Of a DNA stretch of 46,514 nucleotides, positions 1 to 11,300 are shown one piece after another. The notes under the pieces are model-generated. The model had not been told where the DNA came from. It did no database searches and saw nothing but the letters and a program-made list of their open reading frames with translations. Position 1 is the stretch's first letter, and the number at the start of each line of letters is the position of its first letter. The position numbers were made by a program, and so were the translations under genes. Source of the stretch: Nemertoderma westbladi (lineage: Eukaryota; Xenacoelomorpha; Nemertodermatida; Nemertodermatidae); the NCBI GenBank assembly GCA_032718475.1, contig JAUCBJ010004882.1:1-46514 (forward strand). The letters run 5' to 3'.

Positions 1-858
1 ATTAAATATATAATTTAATTTGTTATTCAATGTAATATTTCAGTAGGGCCTAAGTTTTTTAGTATGGTATGTAATTCATAATTTACTTCATAGTTTTGAT
101 CTTTCATTATTTCATTATTTGGATTATATTATTTTAGCTTAGTGAGTGGCAGCGGGTATAAACACAGGGCATGCATGGACTGGTAAATGTGCTTCAGCCA
201 ATGTTATGATTTCTAGGCCTGCCAACTGCACTGCGAAACCCACACTGTGGTCATGTAAGCTACTCGGTAACCGGGTAACAAAACACCACACAGTTAAAAT
301 GGATAGTGCAATTAATGCAGAGGTCTAGCCATCGGGGAGGTTGGAGAACCCGGACATCAAGGCCCCACAGGCCTCGACTGTCTCCTGGTCTGCTGTCTGT
401 CATCCCATCCACTGGAGAGGTCAGCTTGGGTTTATATTCTTCTATTGATGTATGACCAAACAGGTCTAACAGAGACACAGGGTATAGGCCTATGTATGGT
501 GCAGTCGGCATTCAGGAACATCGCGAAGCTGTAAACCTATGGGAGGGGAGAGGATATTTGTCCACAGTTCAGCGTGTGACAGAGATGCATTATGTGTTGC
601 TCTCATTCTCAATGCTACTGCGTATGCAGCCTTGGATAAGGTATGGTAGCTTTTCACCAATATAATAATTTTCTTGGAACTTCAATGCCTCTTTGCCTCT
701 CAGCTCAAGTACACCACGGAGTTGGAGTGCATGTGTGGGCATCCTAGCGGAAGCCCACGTATATAGGTTGAACAAATTAACTGTTGCTAAAGTTACAGTG
801 CATCAGCAGCACTGAATCGACTGTACTCTTGACATGATCAGGATGACCTTCAGTAGTA
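1..858. other. AT-rich intergenic sequence, no gene seen
   Basis: No reading frame here has coding character. Frames of 60 to 83 codons on both strands have biased, unconserved-looking composition and no recognisable motif. I see no RNA gene and no clear repeat. Confidence 0.5.
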
Positions 859-1059
859 ATGATGGATAATGATCAAGAATTTCCCGATGATTCTGATTTC
901 ATCGTGTAGCTCCCAAAGAGCCCAAAGACATCCTTCAAGGTAACATCATTTTCTGAAATAGAAACTGCTGCAACTTCTATTATTACAAATAAAGCCTTTG
1001 GTGTTCATGACGTACGTACTGGCCTGGGGTATGCAAGATTCATTAGTTCTTGCTCCTAA
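859..1059 (+). pseudogene. Relic of a LINE reverse transcriptase, upstream end of the RT region
   Basis: Read forward from the ATG at 859, the frame gives an NDQEFPDD-like stretch, an in-frame TAG at about codon 17, and then the segment TSFSEIETAATSIITNKAFG. This lines up residue by residue with ISFAEVKAAAKSIKTNRASG in LINE-A and with the NNDRVLPDN stretch just before it. It is therefore a diverged, stop-containing fragment of the same or a sister LINE family, in opposite orientation to the other LINE copies in this window. The match covers only about 50 codons, so assignment rests on this alignment by eye. Confidence 0.55.
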
Positions 1060-1124
1060 TCATCACAAATGTCTCTCAACCAACTGTAGATATGGTGGAA
1101 ATACAACCAACAAGTGATACTATA

Positions 1125-4100
1125 AGGGGCACCGAGCGGCGATTGTTGGAGGTGTAGTAGGTTAGTTTAGGGGCACCGAGTGGCGATTGTTGGAGGTGTA
1201 GTAGGTTAGGGTCGGGGCACAGAGCGGTGATTGTTGGAGGTGTAGTAGGTTAGTGTCGGGGTACCGAGTGGCGATTGTTGGAGGTGTATTAGGTAGTGTA
1301 GGGGCACCGAGCGGCGATTGTTGGAGGTGTAGTAGGTTAGTGTAGGGGCACCGAGCGGCGAATGTTGGAGGTGTAGTAGGTAGTGTAGGGGCACCGAGTG
1401 GCGAATGTAGGAGGTGTAGTAGGTTAGTGTCGGGGCACCGAGTGGCGATTGTTGGAGGTGTAGTAGGTAGTGTAGGGGCACCGAGTGGCGAATGTTGGAG
1501 GTGTAGTAGGTTAGTGTCGGGGCACCGAGTGGCGATTGTTGGAGGTGTAGTAGGTAGTGTAGGGGCACCGAGTGGCGAATGTTGGAGGTGTAGTAGGTTA
1601 GTGTAGGGGCACCGAGCGGCGATTGTTGGAGGTGTAGTAGGTTAGTGTCGGGGTACCGAGTGGCGATTGTTGGAGGTGTAGTAGGTTAGTGTAGGGGCAC
1701 CGAGCGGCGATTTTTGGAGGTGTAGTAGGTTAGTGTCGGGCTACCGAGCGGCGATTGTTGGAGGTTTAGTAGGTAGTGTCGGGGTACCGATTGGCGAATG
1801 TTGGAGGTGTAGTAGGTTAGTGTCGGGGTACCGAGTGGCGATTGTTGGAGGTGTAGTAGGTAGTGTAGGGGCACCGATTGGTGATAGTTGGAGGTGTAGT
1901 AGGTTAGTGTCGGGGTACCGAGTGGCGATTGTTGGAGGTGTAGTAGGTTAGTGTCGGGGCACCGATCGGCGATTGTTGGAGGTGTAGTAGGTTAGTGTAG
2001 GGGCACCAAGTGGCGATTGTTGGAGGTGTAGTAGGTAGTGTCGGGGTACCGAGCGGCGATTGTTGGAGGTGTAGTAGGTTAGTGTCGGGGTACCGAGTGG
2101 CGATTGTTGGAGGTGTAGTAGGTTAGTGTAGGGGCACCGAGCGGCGATTGTTGGAGGTGTAGTAGGTTAGTGTCGGGGTACCGAGTGGCGATTGTTGGAG
2201 GTGTAGTAGGTTAGTGTCGGGGTGCCGAGTGGCGAATGTTGGATGTGTAGTAGGTTAGTGTCGGGGTACCGAGTGGCGATTGTTACCGAGCGGTGATTGT
2301 TGGAGGTGTAGTAGGTAGTGTAGGGGCACCGAGCTGCGATTGTTGGAGGTGTAGTAGGTAGTGTAGGGGCACCGAGCGGTGATTGTTGGAGGTGTAGTAG
2401 GTTAGTGTCGGGGTACCGAGTGGCGATTGTTACCGAGCGGTGATTGTTGGAGGTGTAGTAAGTAGTGTAGGGGTACCGAGTGGCGATTGTTGGAGGTGTA
2501 GTAGGTTAGTGTAGGGGCACCGAGCGGCGATTTTTGGAGGTGTAGTAGGTTAGTGTCGGGGTACCGAGTGGCGATTGTTGGAGGTGTAGTAGGTAGTGTA
2601 GGGGCACCGAGTGGCGAATGTTGGAGGTGTAGTAGGTTAGTGTCGGGGCACCGAGTGGCGATTGTTGGAGGTGTATTAGATAGTGTAGGGGCACCGAGTG
2701 GCGAATGTTGGAGGTGTAGTAGGTTAGTGTCGGGGTACCGAGTGGCGATTGTTACCGAGCGGTGATTGTTGGAGGTGTAGTAGGTAGTGTAGGGGTACCG
2801 AGTGGCGATTGTTGGAGGTGTAGTAGGTTAGTGTAGGGGCACCGAGCGGCGATTTTTGAAGGTGTAGTAGGTTAGTGTCGGGGTACCGAGTGGCGATTGT
2901 TGGAGGTGTAGTAGGTAGTGTAGGGGCACCGAGCGGCGATTGTTGGAGGTGTAGTAGGTAGTGTAGGGGCACCGAGTGGCGAATGTTGGAGGTGTAGTAG
3001 GTTAGTGTCGGGGCACCGAGTGGCGATTGTTGGAGGTGTAGTAGGTAATGTAGGGGCACCGAGTGGCGAATGTTGGAGGTGTAGTAGGTTAGTGTAGGGG
3101 CACCGAGCGGCGATTGTTGGAGGTGTAGTAGGTTAGTGTCGGGGTACCGAGTGGCGATTGTTGGAGGTGTAGTAGGTTAGTGTAGGGGCACCGAGCGGCG
3201 ATTTTTGGAGGTGTAGTAGGTTAGTGTCGGGGTACCGAGCGGCGATTGTTGGAGGTTTAGTAGGTAGTGTCGGGGTACCGAGCGGCGATTGGTGGAGGTG
3301 TAGTAGGTTAGTGTAGGGGCACCGAGTGGCGATTGTTGGAGGTGTAGTAGGTTAGTGTAGGGTCACCGAGCGGCGATTGTTGGAGGTGTAGTAGGTTAGT
3401 GTCGGGGTACCGAGCGGCGATTGTTGGAGGTGTAGTAGGTTAGTGTCAGGGCACCGAGCGGCGATTGTTGGAGGTGTAGTAGGTTAGTGTCGGGGTACCG
3501 AGTGGCGAATGTTGGAGGTGTAGTAGGTTAGTGTAGGGGCACCGAGCGGCGATTGTTGGAGGTGTAGTAGGTTAGTGTCGGGGTACCGAGTGGCGATTGT
3601 TGGAGGTGTAGTAGGTAGTGTCGGGGTACCGAGCGGCGATTGTTGGAGGTGTAGTAGGTTAGTGTCGGGGTACCGAGTGGCGATTGTTGGAGGTGTAGTA
3701 GGTTAGTGTAGGGGCACCGAGCGGCGATTGTTGGAGGTGTAGTAGGTTAGTGTCGGGGTACCGAGTGGCGATTGTTGGAGGTGTAGTAGGTTAGTGTCGG
3801 GGTGCCGAGTGGCGAATGTTGGATGTGTAGTAGGTTAGTGTCGGGGTACCGAGTGGCGATTGTTACCGAGCGGTGATTGTTGGAGGTGTAGTAGGTAGTG
3901 TAGGGGCACCGAGCTGCGATTGTTGGAGGTGTAGTAGGTAGTGTAGGGGCACCGAGCGGTGATTGTTGGAGGTGTAGTAGGTTAGTGTCGGGGTACCGAG
4001 TGGCGATTGTTACCGAGCGGTGATTGTTGGAGGTGTAGTAGGTAGTGTAGGGGTACCGAGTGGCGATTGTTGGAGGTGTAGTAGGTTAGTGTAGGGGCAC

Positions 4101-6310
4101 CGAGCGGCGATTTTTGGAGGTGTAGTAGGTTAGTGTCGGGGTACCGAGTGGCGATTGTTGGAGGTGTAGTAGGTAGTGTAGGGGCACCGAGTGGCGAATG
4201 TTGGAGGTGTAGTAGGTTAGTGTCGGGGCACCGAGTGGCGATTGTTGGAGGTGTATTAGGTAGTGTAGGGGCACCGAGTGGCGAATGTTGGAGGTGTAGT
4301 AGGTTAGTGTCGGGGTACCGAGTGGCGATTGTTACCGAGCGGTGATTGTTGGAGGTGTAGTAGGTAGTGTAGGGGTACCGAGTGGCGATTGTTACCGAGC
4401 GGTGATTGTTGGAGGTGTAGTAGGTAGTGTAGGGGTACCGAGTGGCGATTGTTGGAGGTGTAGTAGGTTAGTGTAGGGGCACCGAGCGGCGATTTTTGGA
4501 GGTGTAGTAGGTTAGTGTCGGGGTACCGAGTGGCGATTGTTGGAGGTGTAGTAGGTAGTGTAGGGGCACCGAGCGGCGATTGTTGGAGGTGTAGTAGGTA
4601 GTGTAGGGGCACCGAGTGGCGAATGTTGGAGGTGTAGTAGGTTAGTGTCGGGGCACCGAGTGGCGATTGTTGGAGGTGTAGTAGGTAGTGTAGGGGCACC
4701 GAGTGGCGAATGTTGGAGGTGTAGTAGGTTAGTGTAGGGGCACCGAGCGGCGATTGTTGGAGGTGTAGTAGGTTAGTGTCGGGGTACCGAGTGGCGATTG
4801 TTGGAGGTGTAGTAGGTTAGTGTAGGGGCACCGAGCGGCGATTTTTGGAGGTGTAGTAGGTTAGTGTCGGGGTACCGAGCGGCGATTGTTGGAGGTTTAG
4901 TAGGTAGTGTCGGGGTACCGAGCGGCGATTGTTGGAGGTGTAGTAGGTTAGTGTAGGGGCACCGAGTGGCGATTGTTGGAGGTGTAGTAGGTTAGTGTAG
5001 GGTCACCGAGCGGCGATTGTTGGAGGTGTAGTAGGTTAGTGTCGGGGTACCGAGCGGCGATTGTTGGAGGTGTAGTAGGTTAGTGTCAGGGCACCGAGCG
5101 GCGATTGTTGGAGGTGTAGTAGGTTAGTGTCGGGGTACCGAGTGGCGAATGTTGGAGGTGTAGTAGGTTAGTGTAGGGGCACCGAGCGGCGATTGTTGGA
5201 GGTGTAGTAGGTTAGTGTCGGGGTACCGAGTGGCGATTGTTGGAGGTGTAGTAGGTTAGTGTCGGGGTACCGAGTGGCGATTGTTACCGAGCGGTGATTG
5301 TTGGAGGTGTAGTGGGTTAGTGTCAGGGCACCAAGTGGCGATTGTTGGAGGTTTAGTAGGTTAGTTTAGGGGCACCAAGTCGCGAATGTTGGAGGTGTAG
5401 TAGGTAGTGTCGGGGTACCGAGTGGCGATTGTTGGAGGTGTAGTAGGTTAGTGTCGGGGTACCGAGTGGCGATTGTTACCGAGCGGTGATTGTTGGAGGT
5501 GTAGTGGGTTAGTGTCAGGGCACCAAGTGGCGATTGTTGGAGGTTTAGTAGGTTAGTTTAGGGGCACCAAGTCGCGAATGTTGGAGGTGTAGTAGGTAGT
5601 GTCGGGGTACCGAGTGGCGATTGTTGGAGGTGTACTGTAGTAGGTTAGTGTCGCGGTGCCGAGTGGCGATTGTTACCGAGCGGTGATTGTTGGAGGTGTA
5701 GTGGGTTAGTGTCAGGGCACCAAGCGGCGATTGTTGGAGGTTTAGTAGGTTAGTTTAGGGGCACCAAGTCGCGAATGTTGGAGGTGTAGTAGGTTAGTGT
5801 CGGGGTGCCGAGTGGCGAATGTTGGGGGTGTAGTAGGTTAGTGTCGGGGTACCGAGTGGCGATTGTTACCGAGCGGTGATTGTTGGAGGTGTAGTAGGTA
5901 GTGTAGGAGTACCGAGTGGCGATTGTTGGAGGTGTAGTAGGTTAGTGTCGGGGTACCGAGTGGCGATTGTTACCGAGTGGTGATTGTTGGAGGTGTAGTA
6001 GGTTAGTGTCGGGGTACCGAGTGGCGATTGTTACCGAGCGGTGATTGTTGGAGGGGTAGTGGGTTAGTGTCGAGGTACCAAGCGGCGATTGTTGGAGGTG
6101 TAGTAGGTAGTGTCGGGGTATCGAGCGGCGATTGTTGGAGGTGTAGTAGGTTAGTGTCGGGGTACCGAGTGGCGATTGTTACCGAGCGGTGATTGTTGGA
6201 GGGGTAGTGGGTTAGTGTCGAGGTACCAAGCGGCGATTGTTGGAGGTGTAGTAGGTAGTGTCGGGGTATCGAGCGGCGATTGTTGGAGGTGTAGTAGGTA
6301 GTGTAGGGGC
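1125..6310. repeat. SatA: ~43/44-bp tandem satellite, left half
   Basis: About 119 head-to-tail units, each containing the segments GGGGTACCGAGTGGCGATTG and TTGGAGGTGTAGTAGGTTAG. Units come in a 44-bp form (GTAGGTTAGTG) and a 43-bp form (GTAGGTAGTG). Variable sites include C/T in GGGGCACC versus GGGGTACC, GAGCGG versus GAGTGG, and GATTGTT versus GAATGTT. Short 17-bp partial units recur where GATTGTT runs straight into ACCGAG. A higher-order block is duplicated with an offset of 1580 bp: 2040-3619 matches 3620 to about 5255, the second copy carrying an extra 60 bp near 4380. No spacers, so this is a minisatellite or satellite and not a CRISPR array. Confidence 0.97.
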
Positions 6311-6313
6311 TAC

Positions 6314-8358
6314 TACTAGGATCGGCATGCTGCATTGCAGCTGCATTTTTTAGGAATGCTGTGCCGGCTTGTCAACAAAATTTCACCGCCACAACTCCCT
6401 ATCACCCATGACATTTGCTAGATCATCCGCATCTTTAAGGCCAGTGTCCTTTAAGATGCGTCTCAAGAAAGTCATGGGCTGTCCACCATGCTTATTCACT
6501 CCATGAGGCTGCCAAAGTACAAGATTATGCACTGGCTGGTCCTCACGGCGAAAGCAATGTCCTGCAAAGCGGAGGCGATTTTGTTCTAGTGTCAAGCTTG
6601 GGGGAACCAATGAGACACCTCCAATGTTATATAGTGTCTGGTTGGAGATGTGTGCATTGTACTTGACACAATGAACCCGGCGTAGCATTCTTGTGAATGT
6701 GCCATCCAGAGATTTGGTGTCCTCAGCAGTTAGAGCCCAGCATGGACTCCCGTAGAGGAGTACTGGAACTACTGCTGCTCTAAATAATCGGACCTTAAGT
6801 TTCCGATTAATTCTTGGTGACTTCCAAATCCTGGAAAGCCTATTCAAGGCTGCCCATGCCTTTCCCTTAGTATTCGAAGGTCCTCACCTGACTTCCGGAT
6901 CCATGATCCCAGGTAACAGAAGTCGTCCACATGCTCAAGCATACCATCCTTTGAGCTTATGCTCATCCGATCCCAGACTTGCTGAGGACTTTCAAAGTTA
7001 ACTGTCAGAATTTTGGTCTTTCTGGAGTTAATAAAAAGACCAACACTAGAAGCAGCATGTTCTAATGAGCTGAGGAGCCGTTGGGCTCCCTCTAATGATT
7101 CTGAGAGTACTCCTAAGTCATCAGCAAAGTCTAGATCAGTTAGGTACTTGGCAGGATTTCCTCGACTTCTGGAGCCAGTAGGTGGAGTTATCATCACCCC
7201 ATCATCATTATGATGATCTAAGGACATGCGTAGAACATAGTCAACCACAATAATGAACAAGAATGGTGCAAGTGTGTCTCCTTGGAGGACGCCCCATAAC
7301 ACTTCAAATGGTTCTGTGTCACCGTCAACAGTAGACACAAATGTTGTCGAACCATCGTATACTGATCGGATTGCTGCAATAATTTCATCAGGAATCCCAT
7401 ATAATGAAAGTATGCTGAACATACGTGAGCGAGAGACTGAATCAAAGGCCTTGAAGAAGTCAACAAAGATAACAGCCAGATGCCTGTCTTTCTTTTTTGA
7501 TAATTCTTCAATTATCCTTCTATGTGCCAAAATGGGCTCCATGGTCCCACGACCTTTACGGAACCCATTCTGATTTCCACGGAGCAGTCTCTCAATGGGA
7601 TCCCTGATGCGATTTAATAGAATCCTATTGTATAGCTTTGCAGCAATCGAGATCAATGAGATTCCCCGAAAAGAACCATAGAGTGTTAGGTTGCCCTTCT
7701 TGGGAACTGGCACCAACTTATTTGTTTTCATTTCTTGTGGGACTCTTGTTGTTCGGTACATGTCTACTATGATGGGATAGATGAGCTTTAAACACTCAGG
7801 TATTTTAAAGACCTCAGGGGGAACACCATCTACTCCACTGGCACGATTGGTCTTAATGCTCTTTGCAGCAGCCTTCACTTCTGCAAAGGAGATATCGCCA
7901 ATGGGAATATCTGGGAGTACAGACTCAGACACTTTTACTTCTATAAAGTTATCTGGCAATACCCTGTCATTATTGAGGAGCTTTTCAAAGTGGGCTTTCC
8001 AACCTTTGAGGCGATCGGCTGGTGATTCAGCCTTAACCTTGGTGGTTGGTTGGCTTTTCCGCCCAGTAAGCAGATTGATCGATTTCCATGTCTGGGATGA
8101 TTGCCTGCTGTCGTCAGCATCATTGATGGCATCAACCTGTTGGTTTATTAGCTCCTGTAGATTAACAGAGTACTGTCTGTTCAGGGACCTAGATGCAGCC
8201 TTAACTGCATTCTTGGCCGCAAAAGTCTGTTTGAGTCGGGACTCTTTCTGCGCCTTATGAAGGTCGTTTCGGCACTTTTGAATTTTGTTGTCAGTCCAGG
8301 GGGCCCTTTTCCTGTTTCGAGGGTATACAGGAACTGTTTCTGCAGCTGCTAACTTAAG
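6314..8358 (-). mobile_element. LINE-A: non-LTR retrotransposon inserted in SatA
   Basis: A 2.05-kb minus-strand element with SatA on both sides and no satellite inside. It holds the 3' part of a LINE ORF2 (linker, reverse transcriptase, C-terminal domain), with its 3' end at the left, near GGATCGGCATGCTGCATTGC. The 5' side stops within coding sequence at GCTAACTTAA, where the degraded copy at 37804-38838 reads on, so LINE-A is 5'-truncated. It is nearly identical to LINE-B at 19564-20639 where they overlap, indicating recent mobilisation of the family. Target duplication cannot be resolved because the flanks are the same repeat. The clade (RTE-like or other) cannot be fixed by eye. Confidence 0.9.
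6383..8358 (-). pseudogene. LINE-A reverse transcriptase, frameshifted and 5'-truncated
   Basis: The frame is open from the truncation point near 8358 down to 6844. No ATG begins it; a TTG lies at 7959, so the apparent start there is not real. Visible RT landmarks, in order: NRASGVDGVPPEVFK; the PVPKKGN finger region; NQNGFRKGRGT; catalytic motif A, FVDFFKAFD; GVLQGDTLAPFLF, the motif B region; and catalytic LDFADDLG, motif C. A single-base deletion near 6870, judged against LINE-B (TTAGTATTCG against TTACGTATTCG), shifts the frame. The C-terminal part continues in the frame 6847-6383, ending at a TGA where LINE-B has TGC. It would copy LINE RNA at a nicked target if intact; this copy is dead. 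The endonuclease domain is absent. Confidence 0.9.
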
Positions 8359-11300
8359 TTGGAGTTGTAGTAGGTTAGTGTAGGGGCACCGAGCGGCGAT
8401 TGTTGGAGGTGTAGTAGGTTAGTGTCGGGGTACCGAGTGGCGATTGTTGGAGGTGTAGTAGGTTAGTGTCGGGGCACCGAGCGACGATTGTTGGAGGTGT
8501 AGTAGGTAGTGTGGGGGCACCAAGTCGCGATTGTTGGAGGTGTAGTTGGTTGGTGTCGAGGTACCAAGCGGCGATTGTTGGAGGTGTAGTAGGTAGTGTC
8601 GGGGTACCGAGCGGCGATTGTTGGAGGTGTAGTAGGTAGTGTAGGGGCACCGAGCGACGATTGTTGGAGGTGTAGTAGGTAGTGTAGGGGCACCGAGCGA
8701 CGATTGTTGGAGGTGTAGTAGGTAGTGTAGGGGAACCAAGTCGCGATTGTTGGAGGTGTAGTTGGTTAGTGTCGAGGTACAAAGCGGCTATTGTTGGAGG
8801 TGTAGTAGGTAGTGTCGGGGTACCGAGCGACGATTGTTGGAGGTGTAGTAGGTAGTGTAGGGGCACCGAGCGGCGATTGTTGGAGGTGTAGTAGGTTAGT
8901 GTCGGGGTACCGAGTGGCGATTGTTGGAGGTGTAGTAGGTTAGTGTCGGGGCACCGAGCGACGATTGTTGGAGGTGTAGTAGGTAGTGTCGGGGTACCGA
9001 GCGACGATTGTTGGAGGTGTAGTAGGTAGTGTAGGGGCACCAAGTCGCGATTGTTGGAGGTGTAGTTGGTTAGTGTCGAGGTACCAAGCGGCGATTGTTG
9101 GAGGTGTAGTAGGTTAGTGTCGGGGTACCGAGCGACGATTGTTGGAGGTGTAGTAGGTAGTGTAGGGGCACCGAGCGACGATTGTTGGAGGTGTAGTAGT
9201 TTAGTGTCGGGGTACCGAGCGGCGATTGTTGGAGGTGTAGTAGGTTAGTGTCGGGGCACCGAGCGGCGATTGTTGGAGGTGTATTAGGTAGTGTAGGGGC
9301 ACCGAGCGGCGAATGTTGGAGGTGTAGTAGGTTAGTGTCGGGGTACCGAGCGACGATTGTTGGAGGTGTAGTAGGTAGTGTAGGGGCACCGAGCGGCGAA
9401 TGTTGGAGGTGTAGTAGGTTAGTGTCGGGGCACCGAGCGACGATTGTTGGAGGTGTAGTAGGTAGTGTAGGGGCACCGAGCGGCGAATGTTGGAGGTGTA
9501 GTAGGTTAGTGTCGGGGTACCGAGTGGCGATTGTTGGAGGTGTAGTAGGTTAGTGTCGGGGTACCGAGTGGCGATTGTTGGAGGTGTAGTAGGTTAGTGT
9601 CGGGGCACCGAGCGACGATTGTTGGAGGTGTAGTAGGTAGTGTAGGGGCACCAAGTCGCGATTGTTGGAGGTGTAGTTGGTTAGTGTCGAGGTACCAAGC
9701 GGCGATTGTTGGAGGTGTAGTAGGTAGTGTCGGGGTACCGAGCGACGATTGTTGGAGGTGTAGTAGGTAGTGTAGGGGCACCGAGCGACGATTGTTGGAG
9801 GTGTAGTAGGTTAGTGTCGGGGTACCGAGCGGCGATTGTTCGAGGTGTAGTAGGTTAGTGTCGGGGCACCGAGCGGCGATTATTGGAGGTGTAGTAGGTA
9901 GTGTAGGGGCACCGAGCGGCGAATGTTGGAGGTGTAGTAGGTTAGTGTCGGGGCACCGATCGGCGATTGTTGGAGGTGTAGTAGGTAGTGTAGGGGCACC
10001 GAGCGGCGATTGTTGGAGGTGTAGTAGGTTAGTGTCGGGGTACCGAGTGGCGATTGTTGGAGGTGTAGTAGGTTAGTGTCGGGGCACCGAGCGACGATTG
10101 TTGGAGGTGTAGTAGGTAGTGTAGGGGCACCAAGTCGCGATTGTTGGAGGTGTAGTTGGTTAGTGTCGAGGTACCAAGCGGCGATTGTTGGAGGTGTAGT
10201 AGATAGTGTCGGGGTACCGAGCGGCGATTGTTGGAGGTGTAGTAGGTAGTGTAGGGGCACCGAGCGACGATTGTTGGAGGTGTAGTAGGTAGTGTAGGGG
10301 CACCGAGCGACGATTGTTGGAGGTGTAGTAGGTAGTGTAGGGGCACCGAGCGGCGATTGTTGGAGGTGTAGTAGGTTAGTGTCGGGGTACCGAGCAGCGA
10401 TTGTTGGAGGTGTAGTAGGTAGTGTAGGGGCACCGAGCGGCGATTGTTGGAGGTGTAGTAGGTTAGTGTCGGGGTACCGAGTGGCGATTGTTGGAGGTGT
10501 AGTAGGTTAGTGTCGGGGTACCGAGTGGCGATTGTTGGAGGTGTAGTAGGTTAGTGTCGGGGTACCGAGTGGCGATTGTTGGAGGTGTAGTAGGTTAGTG
10601 TCGGGGCACCGAGCGACGATTGTTGGAGGTGTAGTAGGTAGTGTAGGGGCACCACGTCGCGATTGTTGGAGGTGTAGTAGGTTAGTGTCGGGGTACCGAG
10701 CGACGATTGTTGGAGGTGTAGTAGGTAGTGTAGGGGCACCGAGCGGCGATTGTTGGAAGTGTAGTAGTTTAGTGTCGGGGTACCGAGCGGCGATTGTTGG
10801 AGGTGTAGTAGGTTAGTGTCGGGGCACCGAGCGGCGATTGTTGGAGGTGTATTAGGTAGTGTAGGGGCACCGAGCGGCGAATGTTGGAGGTGTAGTAGGT
10901 TAGTGTCGGGGTACCGAGCGACGATTGTTGGAGGTGTATTAGGTAGTGTATTGGCACCGAGCGGCGAATGTTGGAGGTGTAGTAGTTTAGTGTCGGGGTA
11001 CCGAGCGGCGATTGTTGGAGGTGTAGTAGGTTAGTGTCGGGGCACCGAGCGGCGATTGTTGGAGGTGTATTAGGTAGTGTAGGGGCACCGAGCGGCGATT
11101 GTTGGAGGTGTAGTAGGTTAGTGTCGGGGCACCGAGCGACGATTGTTGGAGGTGTAGTAGGTAGTGTAGGGGCACCGAGCGGCGAATGTTGGAGTGGTAG
11201 TAGGTTAGTGTCGGGGTACCGAGTGGCGATTGTTGGAGGTGTAGTAGGTTAGTGTCGGGGTACCGAGTGGCGATTGTTGGAGGTGTAGTAGGTTAGTGTC

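Noticed and set aside
7253-8260. Plus-strand frames of 106 and 159 codons opposite LINE-A
   Set aside because: Antisense shadows of the reverse transcriptase frame.
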